Assembly (NCBI GenBank): GCA_963971575.1
Contig: OZ020611.1
Span: 18,822,092-18,886,091, forward strand
Length of the DNA: 64,000 bases
DNA from: Liopterus haemorrhoidalis
Taxonomy: Eukaryota; Arthropoda; Insecta; Coleoptera; Dytiscidae
Direction: 5' to 3'
The notes beneath the pieces are model-generated. The model did no database searches. It was not told the origin of the DNA and saw only the letters and a list, made by a program, of their open reading frames with translations. Shown in pieces: positions 22,668 through 33,191 of this stretch (the first letter of the stretch is position 1; the number at the start of each line of letters is the position of its first letter). The translations under genes were made by a program, and so were the position numbers.

Positions 22668-23519
22668 AACTTAATATAAAAATTAATTAAATATTTTTTG
22701 TAAACTTTGCAGTCTTATACGTTCAAAATAATTTTGAAACTAAAAATTAATCTTCTTAATCAATTGATTTGTAGTCTTACAATATGTTGCAGAAAACTTT
22801 TTGCGGAATATTATCATTTTTTAAATATTGTAAAAGTTTGTTTTTGAGATAACCAGAAAACTGTATAAAGAACTAAAAAAATATGAAAATATATAGTTGA
22901 AATTGTAGATAAAAATAAACTGAAAACGTGGGAAAAATAAATATAATTTTCGAGAAATAAGAATGGAAAGAAAAGTTGAGAATTCGGAAATAATGGAAAC
23001 AAAATATGATAGACTATGGAATAAAATGACATAGGAAAATTATTGAAATTTTTGGATTCTCCGTAGTTTATTTAGTCTAGAAATAGTTGAGGCCTTAATC
23101 GTTTAACGCGTTTTCAGTTTACGACTATTTTTAATGGTATAATTTACATTTTTTTTTTTTTTTTGAAAATTGCGATATAGAAAAATGCACAACTTAAAAA
23201 CGGTTAGAGCTAGCGACATGCGGTTGAAATTTTTAATTCTCCTTAGTTTATTTAGTCTAGAAAAAATTGAGGCTTTAATAGTTTAACGTGTTTTGAGATT
23301 ACGAAAATTTTTTTCATCCATTTTTTTCTTTCAAAATCAAAAACTCAAAAACGGTTAAAGATAGCCAGCGGTTGAAATTTTTGGATTTTCAGTAGTTTAT
23401 TTAGTCTAGAAAAAATTCGGGGCTTCAAAGGTTTAACGTGTTTTGAGATTACAACAATTTTTTTAATGGCATAATTTACATTATTTATGAAAATTGTGAA
23501 ATAAAAAAAGCACAAATCA
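22668..23519 (+). repeat. right member of the ~860-bp direct-repeat pair
   Basis: Begins directly after the LINE-A TATA tail and matches 20707-21571; beyond 23519 the R165 array continues without the LINE. Confidence 0.85.
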
Positions 23520-24299
23520 AAAACGGTTAGAGACACCGACCTCCGGTTAGTATTTTTGGATTCTTCGTAGTTTATTTAGTCTGGATAAAATGTGGAGTTT
23601 TAATCGTTTAACGCGTTTTGAGATTACGACATTTTTTAATTTACATTTCATAATTTACATTCTTTTTGAAAATTATGAATTTAAAAAAAAACAACTCAAA
23701 AACGGTTAGAATTAGCAGCCTGCGATTAGAATTTTTGGATTCCCCGTAGTTTATTTAGTCTATAAAAAATTCGACATCTTATTCATTTTGTGTACTTTAA
23801 AATGAAGACAAATTTTAATATGGCGTGATTTATAAAAATTTTCATCTTCGCAAGGACGTATCTCAAAAACGAAATGCGATAAAAACCTGCGGTTGACATT
23901 TTTGAAATCTTTTGAAAAATTTTCATTTTTTTAAATTTTTGATAATTTTGATCAATCTTAAGTAAAAAATGGTTAGGGATAGAAATCTGTGGTTTGAGTT
24001 TTTAAAATTCTCCTGCAATGTTTAGTCTAAAAAAAAGATATTGGGATTTAATAACGAATTATTAAATTTTTAATGGGCAGTAATCCAAAACCCTTAAAAA
24101 TGGCCAAAAATCGAAAAAATCGTAAGGGGTAGACCTTAAAAAAAATCGTGATTTTTAAGCAAAACTTTTTTGTCGCCGATTGTACTGATAATTGGTACAA
24201 ATATATATTGTTGGTCATAGATCAACAAAATCTGGTCCATTTTTAAGTTTGGGCAAAAGTTTTGGAATTATAGGCAAAAAAACTGACGCAGATCGGTTC

Positions 24300-24675
24300 T
24301 AATTCAAAAACTAGGAAAGCATGATTTTTTCAATTAATTTTTCATAATCCTCACCCCAAAATTAGCTTAAAACTATATTTTGCATAAAGTTGGAATTTTG
24401 GATTAAAATATCCAATTTTTAGGAAAATAAAATATTTGAATTTTGTTGGAAAATTGGTATACTTATACATTTTTAGCGTTAGATCACAAATATATGGTCA
24501 CTTTTGAGTAACGGTCTAAAACATTCACGGACATTTGCGGCAAAAAGAAAGTAAAAAAAGACAAAGAGGCTCAGAGCCGATGAAATGTGAGTCTACTTCT
24601 TTTTTAAACTATCTTTATAAATTATTAATTACTTCTTATCTATCATTTATAATTTAAATTTGATTATGAACCCTT
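24300..24675 (+). repeat. distal part of the R165-associated repeat
   Basis: Contains 'cctcaccccaaaattagctt' and 'aaaattggtatacttataca', which recur in altered form near 54545 and 56370 around the 280-codon frame. No coding frame. Confidence 0.5.
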
Positions 24676-24676
24676 T

Positions 24677-26010
24677 TTTAGGGTTTTGTAGGTATGACCA
24701 TGTATCTGTCTGTCTATCGGTCTGTCTGGTACGGTATAAATTGTAGCCAAACGGCTCAACATAGAAAATTGAAATTTGGCATGCTTAAACAACTCTTTAA
24801 CCCACATATAGGAAAAATACTTAGAGTTTAAAAAAACTCATCCCGAGATAAATATAAACAATTATGTATTTAATAAAAAAATATAATTGTTTCTTTTAAA
24901 TTTTGACTGGCATACCAAATGAAACCTCTTAATGCGTGGATCAACAAACAAATTTTTATTTTTGAAAAATTAGTTTTTTTATGGGCTATTTGCCAAAAAT
25001 GTGTCAAAAAACTTTTGTCCCCCACCCTATCTGAAAAAATCTAAAAATCTGAAAAAAATCTTCGTAATGAACATTGATAAGAACCGGAAAAGTTCAACAG
25101 GAATTTTTGATCAGATAAGGTTTTTGATAATTGTCGATTTTATTGTGTCGTTGATAAAAAAAATATATTTAAAAAAAATGTATTGTGTGGTATCAAAGGA
25201 AATCTCTTAAGACGTAGATTAAGAAACGACAGATAGTTTTTTGAAATTAATGAAAGCACCCTTTTACCAAAAAGGGTTAAACTAAAAACCCGAAAAAAAT
25301 GTAGGTAATGTACATTTTTCTAAACCGGAAACGTACTAGAGGAATTTTTGATCAGATTGAGTTTTTGAAAAATATGGCAGCTTTTGTGTTTTTGACAAAA
25401 TTATTATAATTTTTTTTTTAATTCATGGCTAAATTATGGTTAATAATTTTATGAATTTTTTGTATTTATAGCTAAGATAAATCGTGTATTTTTTTGAAAT
25501 TAAAAATATAAAAAAATAATATTTTTTTAAATAGTTGCGAACCGAGTTACACACCACACCACACTACACTCAACACTTCAGTTCAGTTAGGAGTTGAAGA
25601 GTGTTCAGTTATTTTATTATACTATTATACGCTGTAAATTATCCTATATTTTCTGATAACATTAGATATTTGTTCTTAAAGTATCAAAGAGGAATAAATA
25701 ATTTGTAGTAATTAAATACTTATAAATCAAATAACACATTGTTAATAGTGAGAAATACGTTTCTGAAACTGAAATAAATTAAGCCAGTTATCAATATATT
25801 TCTTATTAATCTAATGCAGACTTGAATACGATGCAAATGCAGAAAAAAACGCTGGGATTTTTGTCAAATATCGAAGAAAAGTGATAAAAAAATTAATGAT
25901 TTTGATGTTATTATAGAACAAATATTCCTAGACATCCAGTATTATGTTGGCTTCTTACCGTTATTAAATACCTACAAAAACCTGAAATGTGTGAAAATTC
26001 ACACTTCACA
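24677..26010 (+). mobile_element. Helentron-like element (family H1), copy A
   Basis: The left end has AGGGTTTTGTAGGTATGACC followed by a GTCT-type microsatellite (24704-24730). The right end has ACCTACAAAAACCTGAAATG followed by the perfect palindrome GTGTGAAAATTCACAC (25989-26004). GGTTTTGTAGGT and ACCTACAAAACC are subterminal inverted repeats. Subterminal IRs, a 3' hairpin and a GTCY core fit Helentrons. Conserved inner blocks: 'gtagccaaacggctcaacat', 'gaaatttggcatgctt', 'atttttgatcagat'. No helicase frame. Length about 1.33 kb. Confidence 0.72.
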
Positions 26011-26689
26011 TCAATTTTCTTTCTTTTATTTGAATTTAACGTGCTTCTTCCTAAATAAGGTAAACCACGTTAAATTCAGATTATTAGCACTTTACAGATC
26101 AATTATGTACAATTCATGTTCTTACAATCATAAATTAACAATAACGGATCATATAACAGTGACAGATATAAACATATAATAAAATAATGAACACTTTTAA
26201 AAGATACTTTTTTGGTAAATTAAACAAGTTTTTCATTTAAATCGAAATTTAGCTCTGGCGCCTTTGATGAAATTAGAAGAGCTTTCGTATTAAACAATAA
26301 TGGTCAACAAACTTAATTTGATTTTCTGCATCGACTTACTTCGCAGATTAGTTCATTAATCTTATAACTGCTCGATTAAAACAACGATTGTTCGTAAATT
26401 CTGTAATGATGTTATCTAAAAAACAAATGAAATGTTGCAGTTCTAGAATGAATTTGTGTTTTATTATCTCCGACGTAGAATCCTTTATTTCACAATACCA
26501 TGCAAATGTATCATTTGCTGCAATTTGGTAGCAAGATATTTTCATTAATCTAATACATTTTTTTTATTTATTATTTTAGGTTCATCAACAGCTAGGTTAT
26601 TAGCACCAGAGTACTCAGGTTACATTTTTACTTATAGGGTTACATGTTATATTGTTTTCAGATTTAGTATATTTATGATATTTTGTTTT

Positions 26690-27545
26690 ATATTTTGCTG
26701 TACATGTTTATGTCTTTTAGGAAGCCAATGGTGGAATTTTCTGATTTTCTGTCTGGTGAAAGTGCTTCTTTGAGGGTTGGTGGGATCTTGTTTTTCTGCC
26801 TTTGCTGACTGTATTTTGGACATGTAATTAGGATATGCTCCACTGATAGCCTAATATGGCAGTTGCCACATGTGCTGGGATCTTCTTTCTCGAATATGTA
26901 CTTGTGGGTTACCATAGTATGTCCTAGTCGCATTCTCGTCAGTACGATTTGGTCTCGTCGGTATTGTCTTGGTTCCCATCGTTCGGGCTTTTCTTTAATT
27001 TGTCGTAGGTGGTTGTTATTTGTGCCTCTCCATTCGTCCTGCCATTTTGCTTGCACATATCTTTTAATTGACGTTGTTAAGTCGGAAGTAGGGATCGGTA
27101 TTGGTGTTATAATATCTTCCCGTAGTGAAGAGTCTTCACTTCTTTCGCTTCTGTGTCTGCCTTCTCGTTGCCATCTATACCAATATGAGATGGAATCCAC
27201 ACTACCGTGATTTCCTTGCCCATATCTCTAATACGGTGTAGTTTTTTTTTTTGGTTTTTTGCGTTATGTGTTTTCCTAGGTATAACTGTTGTATACTTCG
27301 GATGGTACTCAAGGAAAAACAGTAAACAGCATATTTATTGGAGCCTTATTGTTGTCGAAGTATCAGTTCTGTCGCTTTTAATAAGCAAAATGCTTCAATG
27401 GTGAATATAGTGGCAATATCTGGTAGTCGGAATTTATGTACTGCACCTTCAAATATTATTGCGGCACCTGTTTTATTTTATATTTTAGACCCGTCAGTGT
27501 AAATGGCATGAGATCTAATACATTTCTTTTGTATCATTTCTTGAA
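26690..27545 (-). pseudogene. RNase H-bearing LINE fragment
   Basis: The minus strand encodes a decayed RNase H domain. IYTDGSK carries the first catalytic Asp (near 27500). Next comes a conserved-Glu segment IFTIEAFCLLKA (near 27400), then across a frameshift VVWIPSHIGIDGNEKADTEA (near 27220-27150). After that the frame from 27200 to 26688 contains KWQDEWRG, RRDQIVLTRMRLGHTMVTHK and a knuckle CGNCHIRLSVEHILITC. RNase H removes RNA from the cDNA hybrid in I, R1 and LOA-type LINEs. RT and endonuclease are missing. A LINE-A mosaic lies against the upstream edge. Confidence 0.85.
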
Positions 27546-27584
27546 TGATAATAAGTAGTAAACCGACACAATTATTATTTTTAA

Positions 27585-28070
27585 GAAAGAATGAATGAAG
27601 AACAAAAGGGTAAACTGTCGGAATGGGGAGAAACAAGGAAAGAGTACTATTGGAGATGTGGGATGGACACAAGGGAAGCGGAGCGAAAGAGAAATGGAGG
27701 AAGAACATAGTAGAAGAAATGAGGAGGAGAGACAAATAGGTACAGGAGCAGGAAAGAACAATAAGAATAGTTGTCTTTACACCTAGGTGTAAAGACAACT
27801 TAAAGAAGTGCAGAATGCGACTGCGGAAAATACCAGGATTACCAATATCTACTGGTTTGTACAAACATAAGAGGTAGCTACACACCTGACGACCTCAATG
27901 ATACCAATGACGAAGCGCTCTTGGTAACAAGATTTTGGGAGAAGTGTATATAACGTGGTATTGCGGACAGGAAATTATTATGATGATTATTATTATGATT
28001 ATTTCTGTTCTAATGTAATAGCTAAAACCCTAAACGCCGCAAGGCTTAGGGGAAATAAAGAATTATATAT
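27585..28070 (+). pseudogene. LINE-A copy 3, mosaic with another LINE's tail
   Basis: 27585-27768 matches 21845-22025 of copy 2 (KLSEWGETRKEYYWRCGMD region), and 27965-28070 matches the LINE-A 3' end. Between them is foreign sequence: a 30-bp perfect palindrome (27770-27799), then a + strand knuckle ECDCGKYQDYQYLLVCTNIR followed by DDL and ALLVTRFW. That resembles the C-terminal C-x-C-G...H-L-L-x-C...D-L...A-x-F-W block of a different LINE clade. Likely produced by template switching or recombination. Confidence 0.68.
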
Positions 28071-28176
28071 TATTATTTTTAAAAAATATGTTAAAAACAT
28101 GAATATCATTTTTTTAAATTAAATATTATGTGTAGTTCGCTTCCTTTAAAATGTGATGCATATTGATGCAATTGTC

Positions 28177-28342
28177 CAGTAGAGGACTGGAAAATTTTTC
28201 CGGCTCTAGAAAATTGGAATACATCGGCATGGGGTCAAGAGCTCATTGATTCAAGGACCGCCTCATTGATCCAAGAAGCGGTCTTATTGTGACTGGCTCA
28301 CTCGGAAAGTAGCCGATGTCCCGACGGGCCAATCCGCCACTG
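28177..28342. mobile_element. 166-bp hAT-type MITE with perfect 8-bp TSD
   Basis: CAATTGTC flanks both sides (28169-28176, 28343-28350). The ends are CAGTAGAGGACTGG and CCAATCCGCCACTG, imperfect TIRs of hAT form. No coding content. A lone similar end occurs at 12733-12746. Confidence 0.85.
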
Positions 28343-28350
28343 CAATTGTC

Positions 28351-29805
28351 CAAATAAATATTATGTTTACACTATGTTTACAAATCAAAGATGAAAGCTT
28401 CATTTATTGAGTGCACTTATTTAAAGATAAAATTTTAAAGAGATAGCTTATTTACATTCATGCCATTAATTGTACTCATTACTGGTGTTATTAATTTTTA
28501 TTCAGGATTGTTTTAAATTTATAAGAGGGTAAAAAATCTTAAAATTATATTTTGAAAAACTACGCCTTGAAAACGTATTCAAGTTCAGAGCCTAAGAACG
28601 TCGTTCCCTCAATATAAGATTATAAGATAAATGTTTTTTTTTTTCGATACATATTCTTTTTTTTTTACATTTTAACTATCGTTTTATTAAATGGGTGACG
28701 TTAATAATCCGTTTAACAAAACCTCCTGTAGTTCCTTAAAGACATCCTTAACGTTGTATGACTTATCTTATGGAGTGATGAAGAACGCAGCTAATTATGC
28801 GTCTTCTTGAACTGCAGGACACATGAACATCGACATTTACATTACGATCCTAGGATTCTATTTCTGGGCTACTTCTAGAGACGGGTCATGCAAATTACCA
28901 GACTACCGGCTGGTCTGACAAGTGACAGGCCTGTCAGCGGCGTCCTAAAATACGCGATCTTCACTCCACCGCAGTGACATGATATTCATTGTCGCGATTG
29001 ACCTGATAATCAAAATATAAATTATAGTTTTTTTGCTCGAAAAATCTGTTGCTGTGAGATGAGAGGGGGGGGGGGGGAAGAGACAGATGATGTTTCTTCA
29101 AAATGTGTTTTTCCGAAATTACACGTATCCGTAGACCAGCAGACAGACCGCTTCCATATTGATCTGCTAAACGGTCAGGTTTTTCTTGGACTAATATATA
29201 CTAATAAGCAATAAGCTTTCTGTCAACTGGTCTATCTATTATTTTGGATCTTCCCATTGCCAGTATCAGTTCTCTGTCCAAGATCTTCCTTACCATTCCG
29301 TCCTTTTTCATACTATCTGATAATATAAATAAAAATCACTCAGCTTTTTGATCAAACTATTTATTTTAGAAACACATTTCGCTAAAAAAAAATATCTTCA
29401 GTACATAAATATTTACTTATTCTATCATAGTATAATATAGTAGTAGTTGCAATGTACCTGCAAATATTTTTGCGAAATAAAGAAATTGATATAAGTAGAT
29501 ATGGTTGGACAACAGCAGCAAAAATAAACGAAGTAATATCAGTAACATGTATACTATTTCCATTTTTTTATGCTACACTCCAACCAAGTCTACATATATT
29601 ATATTATTATAGAACAGGTAAATATTTATAATTTATGTTAGCAAAAACTCACAGAGGGCGCCGTTTATGCAATACCTTAAAACTAGATATTTAGTCTAAA
29701 CTATATATAATACCTAAACTACATGTAAGCTGAAACTCATTAAAACGCATTTCGTTGCTAGGCAATTTTGTGTTTTACATCGAATTTTAGCTTACATCTA
29801 GTTCT
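28351..29805. other. unassigned stretch with a G homopolymer
   Basis: No coding frame recognised. There is a run of about 14 G at 29066-29079, and a weak foldback at 29717-29807 ('ctacatgtaagctgaaactc' facing 'gaattttagcttacatctag'). Confidence 0.4.
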
Positions 29806-29807
29806 AA

Positions 29808-31015
29808 TGGGTCTATTCTGTATGAGTTTTCTACCGCTGTAAGCGCTATAACTTTGTAAAATACAGCGCTGTAAGGAAAGTGCTATTCTGTATTGACACG
29901 CGTTGCTCTGGTAACTCTACACCGATGTAAAATATCGCTGTAACGTTACGGCGATAATTTTCTGGCCGTAAGTCAGTTACAGTACTGTATAGAAGTCAAG
30001 TTGTATATGTTTGTATTGTTCGTGTAACCTAAAAATAAAATTAACGATCCAAATTTCGCCCTATTTCTAATGCAATTACTACAAGAGTATCATAACAGGT
30101 AACTATGCTTAAAATATCACGTTACAACCACACATAAACTTTTTTTTTATGCATACATGTTTTCATTTATATATTTTTATATACAGGTTTTAGAACACTG
30201 TATTTTTTAAGTAATGGATCCTATCAGGCTACTACAGGGGCTCACAATTTCACTTCTTTGAGCCAGCCTATGGTTAGTAGATCGATAATAGAAATTTGTT
30301 ATCTGATAACAACACATCTAATGCCAATTCATATAAAGTTCCCCACTACGAGGGAAGAAAACCGTGGAGTGAAAGAAGGGTAAGTTTTGCATAATATAGC
30401 AACAAAAGCAAGAATACCTAACTATGCTGAGATTGATGATGATGAGCTTGAACCTGTAAATAATGAAGATCCTGAACCTGAAAATAATGAAGAACATGTA
30501 CCAAATGGTAAAAATTTGAAACGTATTTAAAATTTTCAAAAACGGATTTAAAACTTTTTTTAACAGCTAATCAAGATATGAATTTGGGAAAGCAGATTAG
30601 TATTTTATATGTTCAGCAGTCCATTGTATAATTTGATGGAAAAAAATATGTTTATATGGAATAAAGATTCATAAGATGCAAAGAGAAGCTTTTATTTTTA
30701 TAAACAAATTATAACAATAATTAATAAAAATTACAAACGTAAAAAACATGAGTATACGTGTATATACAAATATGATATACAATTACCGATCGATGACATT
30801 GATCAGTACCTCAAATTTTGAGGTTAGAAATAAACATAGTGAAGTTAGCTACAATGTAATCAAAGTTTAAATTGACCGAAATTACAGAATGTGTTACAGA
30901 ATAGCTAATGCTCAATATTTACAGAGTCGCCGTAACTTGGCACTTTACAGTGCTAAGCTCACTACAGCGCTATAGTGATACAGTACTGTAAACATTTTTT
31001 TACAGAATAGACCCA
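29808..31015 (+). mobile_element. PIF/Harbinger deletion derivative
   Basis: The ends are TGGGTCTATTCTGTA and TACAGAATAGACCCA. The flanks TAA and TTA fit a mutated TWA duplication. Subterminal regions contain repeated TACAGCGCTGTA-type palindromes. A 152-bp exon-like piece of Harbinger transposase remains at 30228-30379. The rest of the transposase is missing, so it cannot move itself. Confidence 0.78.
30228..30379 (+). pseudogene. exon fragment of Harbinger transposase
   Basis: Frame reads TTGAHNFTSLSQPMVSRSI, then EICYLITTHLMPIHIKFPTT, then REENRGVKEG. This is the N-terminal helix-turn-helix of HARBI1-type transposase (L-S-Q-x-x-V-S-R-x-I) followed by the I-x-F-P segment. It ends exactly at a GTAAGT splice donor (30380), so it is a true ancestral exon. 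An in-frame stop lies just upstream at about 30210. The catalytic exons are absent. Confidence 0.75.
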
Positions 31016-31028
31016 TTAGATTCTTATG

Positions 31029-31184
31029 CCGGTCGCTATGGCGTAGTGGTCAGCTCATTTGACTACCAACCATGGGGGCTCGGGTTCAAATCCCGGTTAT
31101 GGCATGGAAATTTTCTGAAACAAAAATTGTCCTGGCTAATTGCCACAGTAGCAAAGACCATTAAAAATTAAAAAAAAAAAAAAA
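31029..31184 (+). mobile_element. tRNA-derived SINE, family 1, with 11-bp TSD
   Basis: AGATTCTTATG flanks both sides (31018-31028, 31185-31195). The head has an A box (ATGGCGTAGTGGTCAG) and B box (GGGTTCAAATCCCGG), a body with 'gtcctggctaattgccacag', and a poly(A) tail. Length 156 bp. Other copies: 50867-51028 (minus) and a decayed one at 49243-49390. Not a tRNA gene, because it has a SINE body, A tail and TSD. Confidence 0.87.
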
Positions 31185-31203
31185 AGATTCTTATGTAACC
31201 GGG

Positions 31204-31461
31204 CAGAGCCGCAGTAAGGGGGGTGGAGGGGGCGACGGCCCTGGGCGCACTAAGGAAAAGGGCGCTGACGGACTTGGCTAAAAGGCGCCATTGCGAAAGG
31301 CGAGGACCTTTTTTTTGCTCGTCACTTGGATTTTAGGAGGTGAGGACCTTTTTTTTTTGCTCATCACTTAAATTTTGAGAGGTGAGAACCTTGTTTTTAT
31401 TTGCCAAAGGCGCCAAAACACGACCCTGCCCCTAGCGCAAGTTTTCCTTACTGCGGCTCTG
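31204..31461 (+). mobile_element. 258-bp hAT-type MITE (family CAGAGCCGCAG), copy 1
   Basis: The ends are CAGAGCCGCAGTAAGG and CCTTACTGCGGCTCTG. Flanks are TAACCGGG and CAACCGGG (7 of 8 identical). Inside are 'ggcgaggaccttttttttgc' units repeated about three times. A second copy in opposite orientation is at 34439-34762. Confidence 0.85.
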
Positions 31462-31888
31462 CAACCGGGCATTAGTGAGTCAAGTTAGCGCCTAATATCT
31501 TGCTCCACGCTATATATATATTTTTCTATACTTTTAAGCACCGGATAAAGATAATTTTTTTTTAGCGAAACCTGTTTCTAAAATAAATACTTTATCCAAA
31601 AAATCAGGTGATTTTTATTTACATCATCTAATTTACTGAACGTTATCTTCACTACATATACTATCCAATGTGGTCGTCTACTTCTCATTTTATATGTGAC
31701 AGTCAGTTTTTGGTAAAATAGTCGTATATCTTCAACCTTGCAGATTCTCATAGTATTATCTCGTATATCAAAATATTGCATGTAGCCAATGTTTCAAATA
31801 TTTATGACGGTATTATTACGATATTGCCAAAATATTGACAAGAATAAACCTGTACATCAGATTTCTAAAAAAAAATATATTATTTCAG

Positions 31889-32165
31889 ATATTTCGACAC
31901 CTTGAAGCACCTGATGCTCGTACCCGTTTAACTGATCTCAATCAAACGCTTCGCACACAAAGACGACACTTCGTTTATCAAGTGGCTAACAACACAGATC
32001 TCTCCAACTTCGAGTTGCTGGTGCAGATCGAGCTCCAGAACTATGAGAAGGTATTTGAAAAAGCCGTACTCGGTGGAATCAGGATACGTAATGAAGATAT
32101 AATTTGGGAGGAGTGGAGTTTGCTTCGGAGTGTGTTTTTTAGTTCTACAGTGCTTACTACAATAG
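31889..32165 (+). CDS. K2P potassium channel, exon with extracellular cap and first pore helix
   Basis: The exon follows TATTATTTCAG and ends at AATAG|GTAAGT. It is open throughout: 92 codons plus one base. It begins IFRHLEAP, the usual end of transmembrane helix 1 in two-pore-domain channels, then ~70 residues of extracellular cap with two possible N-glycosylation sites (NQT, NNT). Then comes the pore helix WSLLRSVFFSSTVLTTIG. The last base is the first base of the second filter glycine. Joined in phase 1 to 63107 it gives T-T-I-G-Y-G. These channels dimerise in the plasma membrane and carry background K+ current. The cap length and the M2 sequence in the next exon identify pore 1, not pore 2. 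Exons for M1, M3, pore 2 and M4 are not in the window. I infer a TWK-type invertebrate K2P; the subfamily is not certain. Confidence 0.94.
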
Positions 32166-32857
32166 GTAAGTTGACTTATTATCATCAGTTTAATTCAATA
32201 ATTCCAAGTAGATTTTGGTGACAGGGATGTTCCACGGAGCTCACACCTTGGTCCTTTTCTCTTTTCTATATTTACCAGTGATATTGGCGATTGTTTTACA
32301 AATTCCCAATTCCTGTTATATGCTGAAAAAATATACAAATGTGTGACCAAGGTAGAGCACTGTCAAGAAATGCAAAACAATCTACACAGTCTGTGTGATT
32401 ATTGTGGTAGAAACAAATTGACCAATATGTGTTTATTTTTAATTAAACTCATTATGAATCGATTTTGAAAACTGTAACAGAAGTTAAGGATCTCGTTATC
32501 ATCCTAGACTCGAAACTGATTTTTATCGGCAAATTTGTGAAATTATGAGAAGAGCTCTTTGAAGTCTGGAGCTATTAATAAATTTACTTATACGAAACCT
32601 CTCATTATTCTTGTTAATAGTCTGGTTAGAAGCCATTTGGAATTTGTCAGCACAATATGGAATCCTCAATACAATGTCTATTTTGAACAAATTGAGAAAG
32701 TGCAAAAGAAATTTATAGACAGATTAAACTTTAAATACAACACACGTCTATATTACAAATCTTACGAAGATAATAGTCTAATATTTTACCATTTAAATAG
32801 CTTATGTACTAAACGCATTTAGATCTTACGTTCCAATACAAAATTTTAAATAATATT

Positions 32858-33191
32858 GTAACGTTTTCGGGTTCTTTAAACAAAAAACGCAGAATTTTGT
32901 AGAAGGTAAAATTTATTAACACTTAAAATATTACACTAGGATACGGAATACTAACAATACTTTTCGCCCGGAGGCACAAACTGTCTATATCTTGCCTGAA
33001 TAAGACTTACAAACCGACTGCATGCATAAAAACCTCGTTATACTAGCGTCGGCGAATCAACGCAGTTACGTCACACGACGTAACAAACAATTGCATTGTT
33101 CCAGACAATACAGTCGTTTGTTTCGTCATGTGACGTAACTGCATTGATTCGCCGACGCTAGTATACTAAGTAAACTCGGTTTGACGGTTAC
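32858..33191. mobile_element. possible solo LTR interrupted by a MITE
   Basis: GTAACGTTTTCGGG at the left and GACGGTTAC at the right are inverted ends, with AATATT and AATGTT just outside (5 of 6 identical). It interrupts the LINE relic. Without the MITE it is only ~210 bp. No coding sequence. Low confidence: other TIR elements would also fit. Confidence 0.35.
33041..33163. mobile_element. 123-bp foldback MITE, TA target
   Basis: TACTAGCGTCGGCGAATCAA at the left and TTGATTCGCCGACGCTAGTA at the right are perfect inverted repeats. The arms continue as GCAGTTACGTCAC / GTGACGTAACTGC to over 40 bp. TA flanks both sides (33039-33040, 33164-33165), which fits a Tc1/mariner-type MITE. Confidence 0.83.

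Larger units (their letters stand above)
21085..24300 (+). repeat. R165 tandem array (interrupted)
   Basis: Imperfect ~150-190-bp units repeat at about 21085, 21262, 21415, 23045, 23230, 23380, 23545 and 23735. Each has 'ggattctccgtagtttattt', 'agtctagaaaa', 'ttaatcgtttaacgcgtttt', and 'ctcaaaaacggttagagcta'. The array grades into a distinct distal block (23800-24300) with 'aaaaaatcgtaagggg' and 'aattggtacaaatatatatt'. No coding frame. Confidence 0.8.

Noticed and set aside
20853..23032. Two nearly identical 72-residue minus-strand frames
   Set aside because: They lie in the ~860-bp direct repeat and reflect the DNA duplication, not a gene family.
31029..31100. tRNA gene
   Set aside because: A and B boxes are present, but the unit continues with a SINE body, poly(A) tail and 11-bp TSD, and occurs in other copies.
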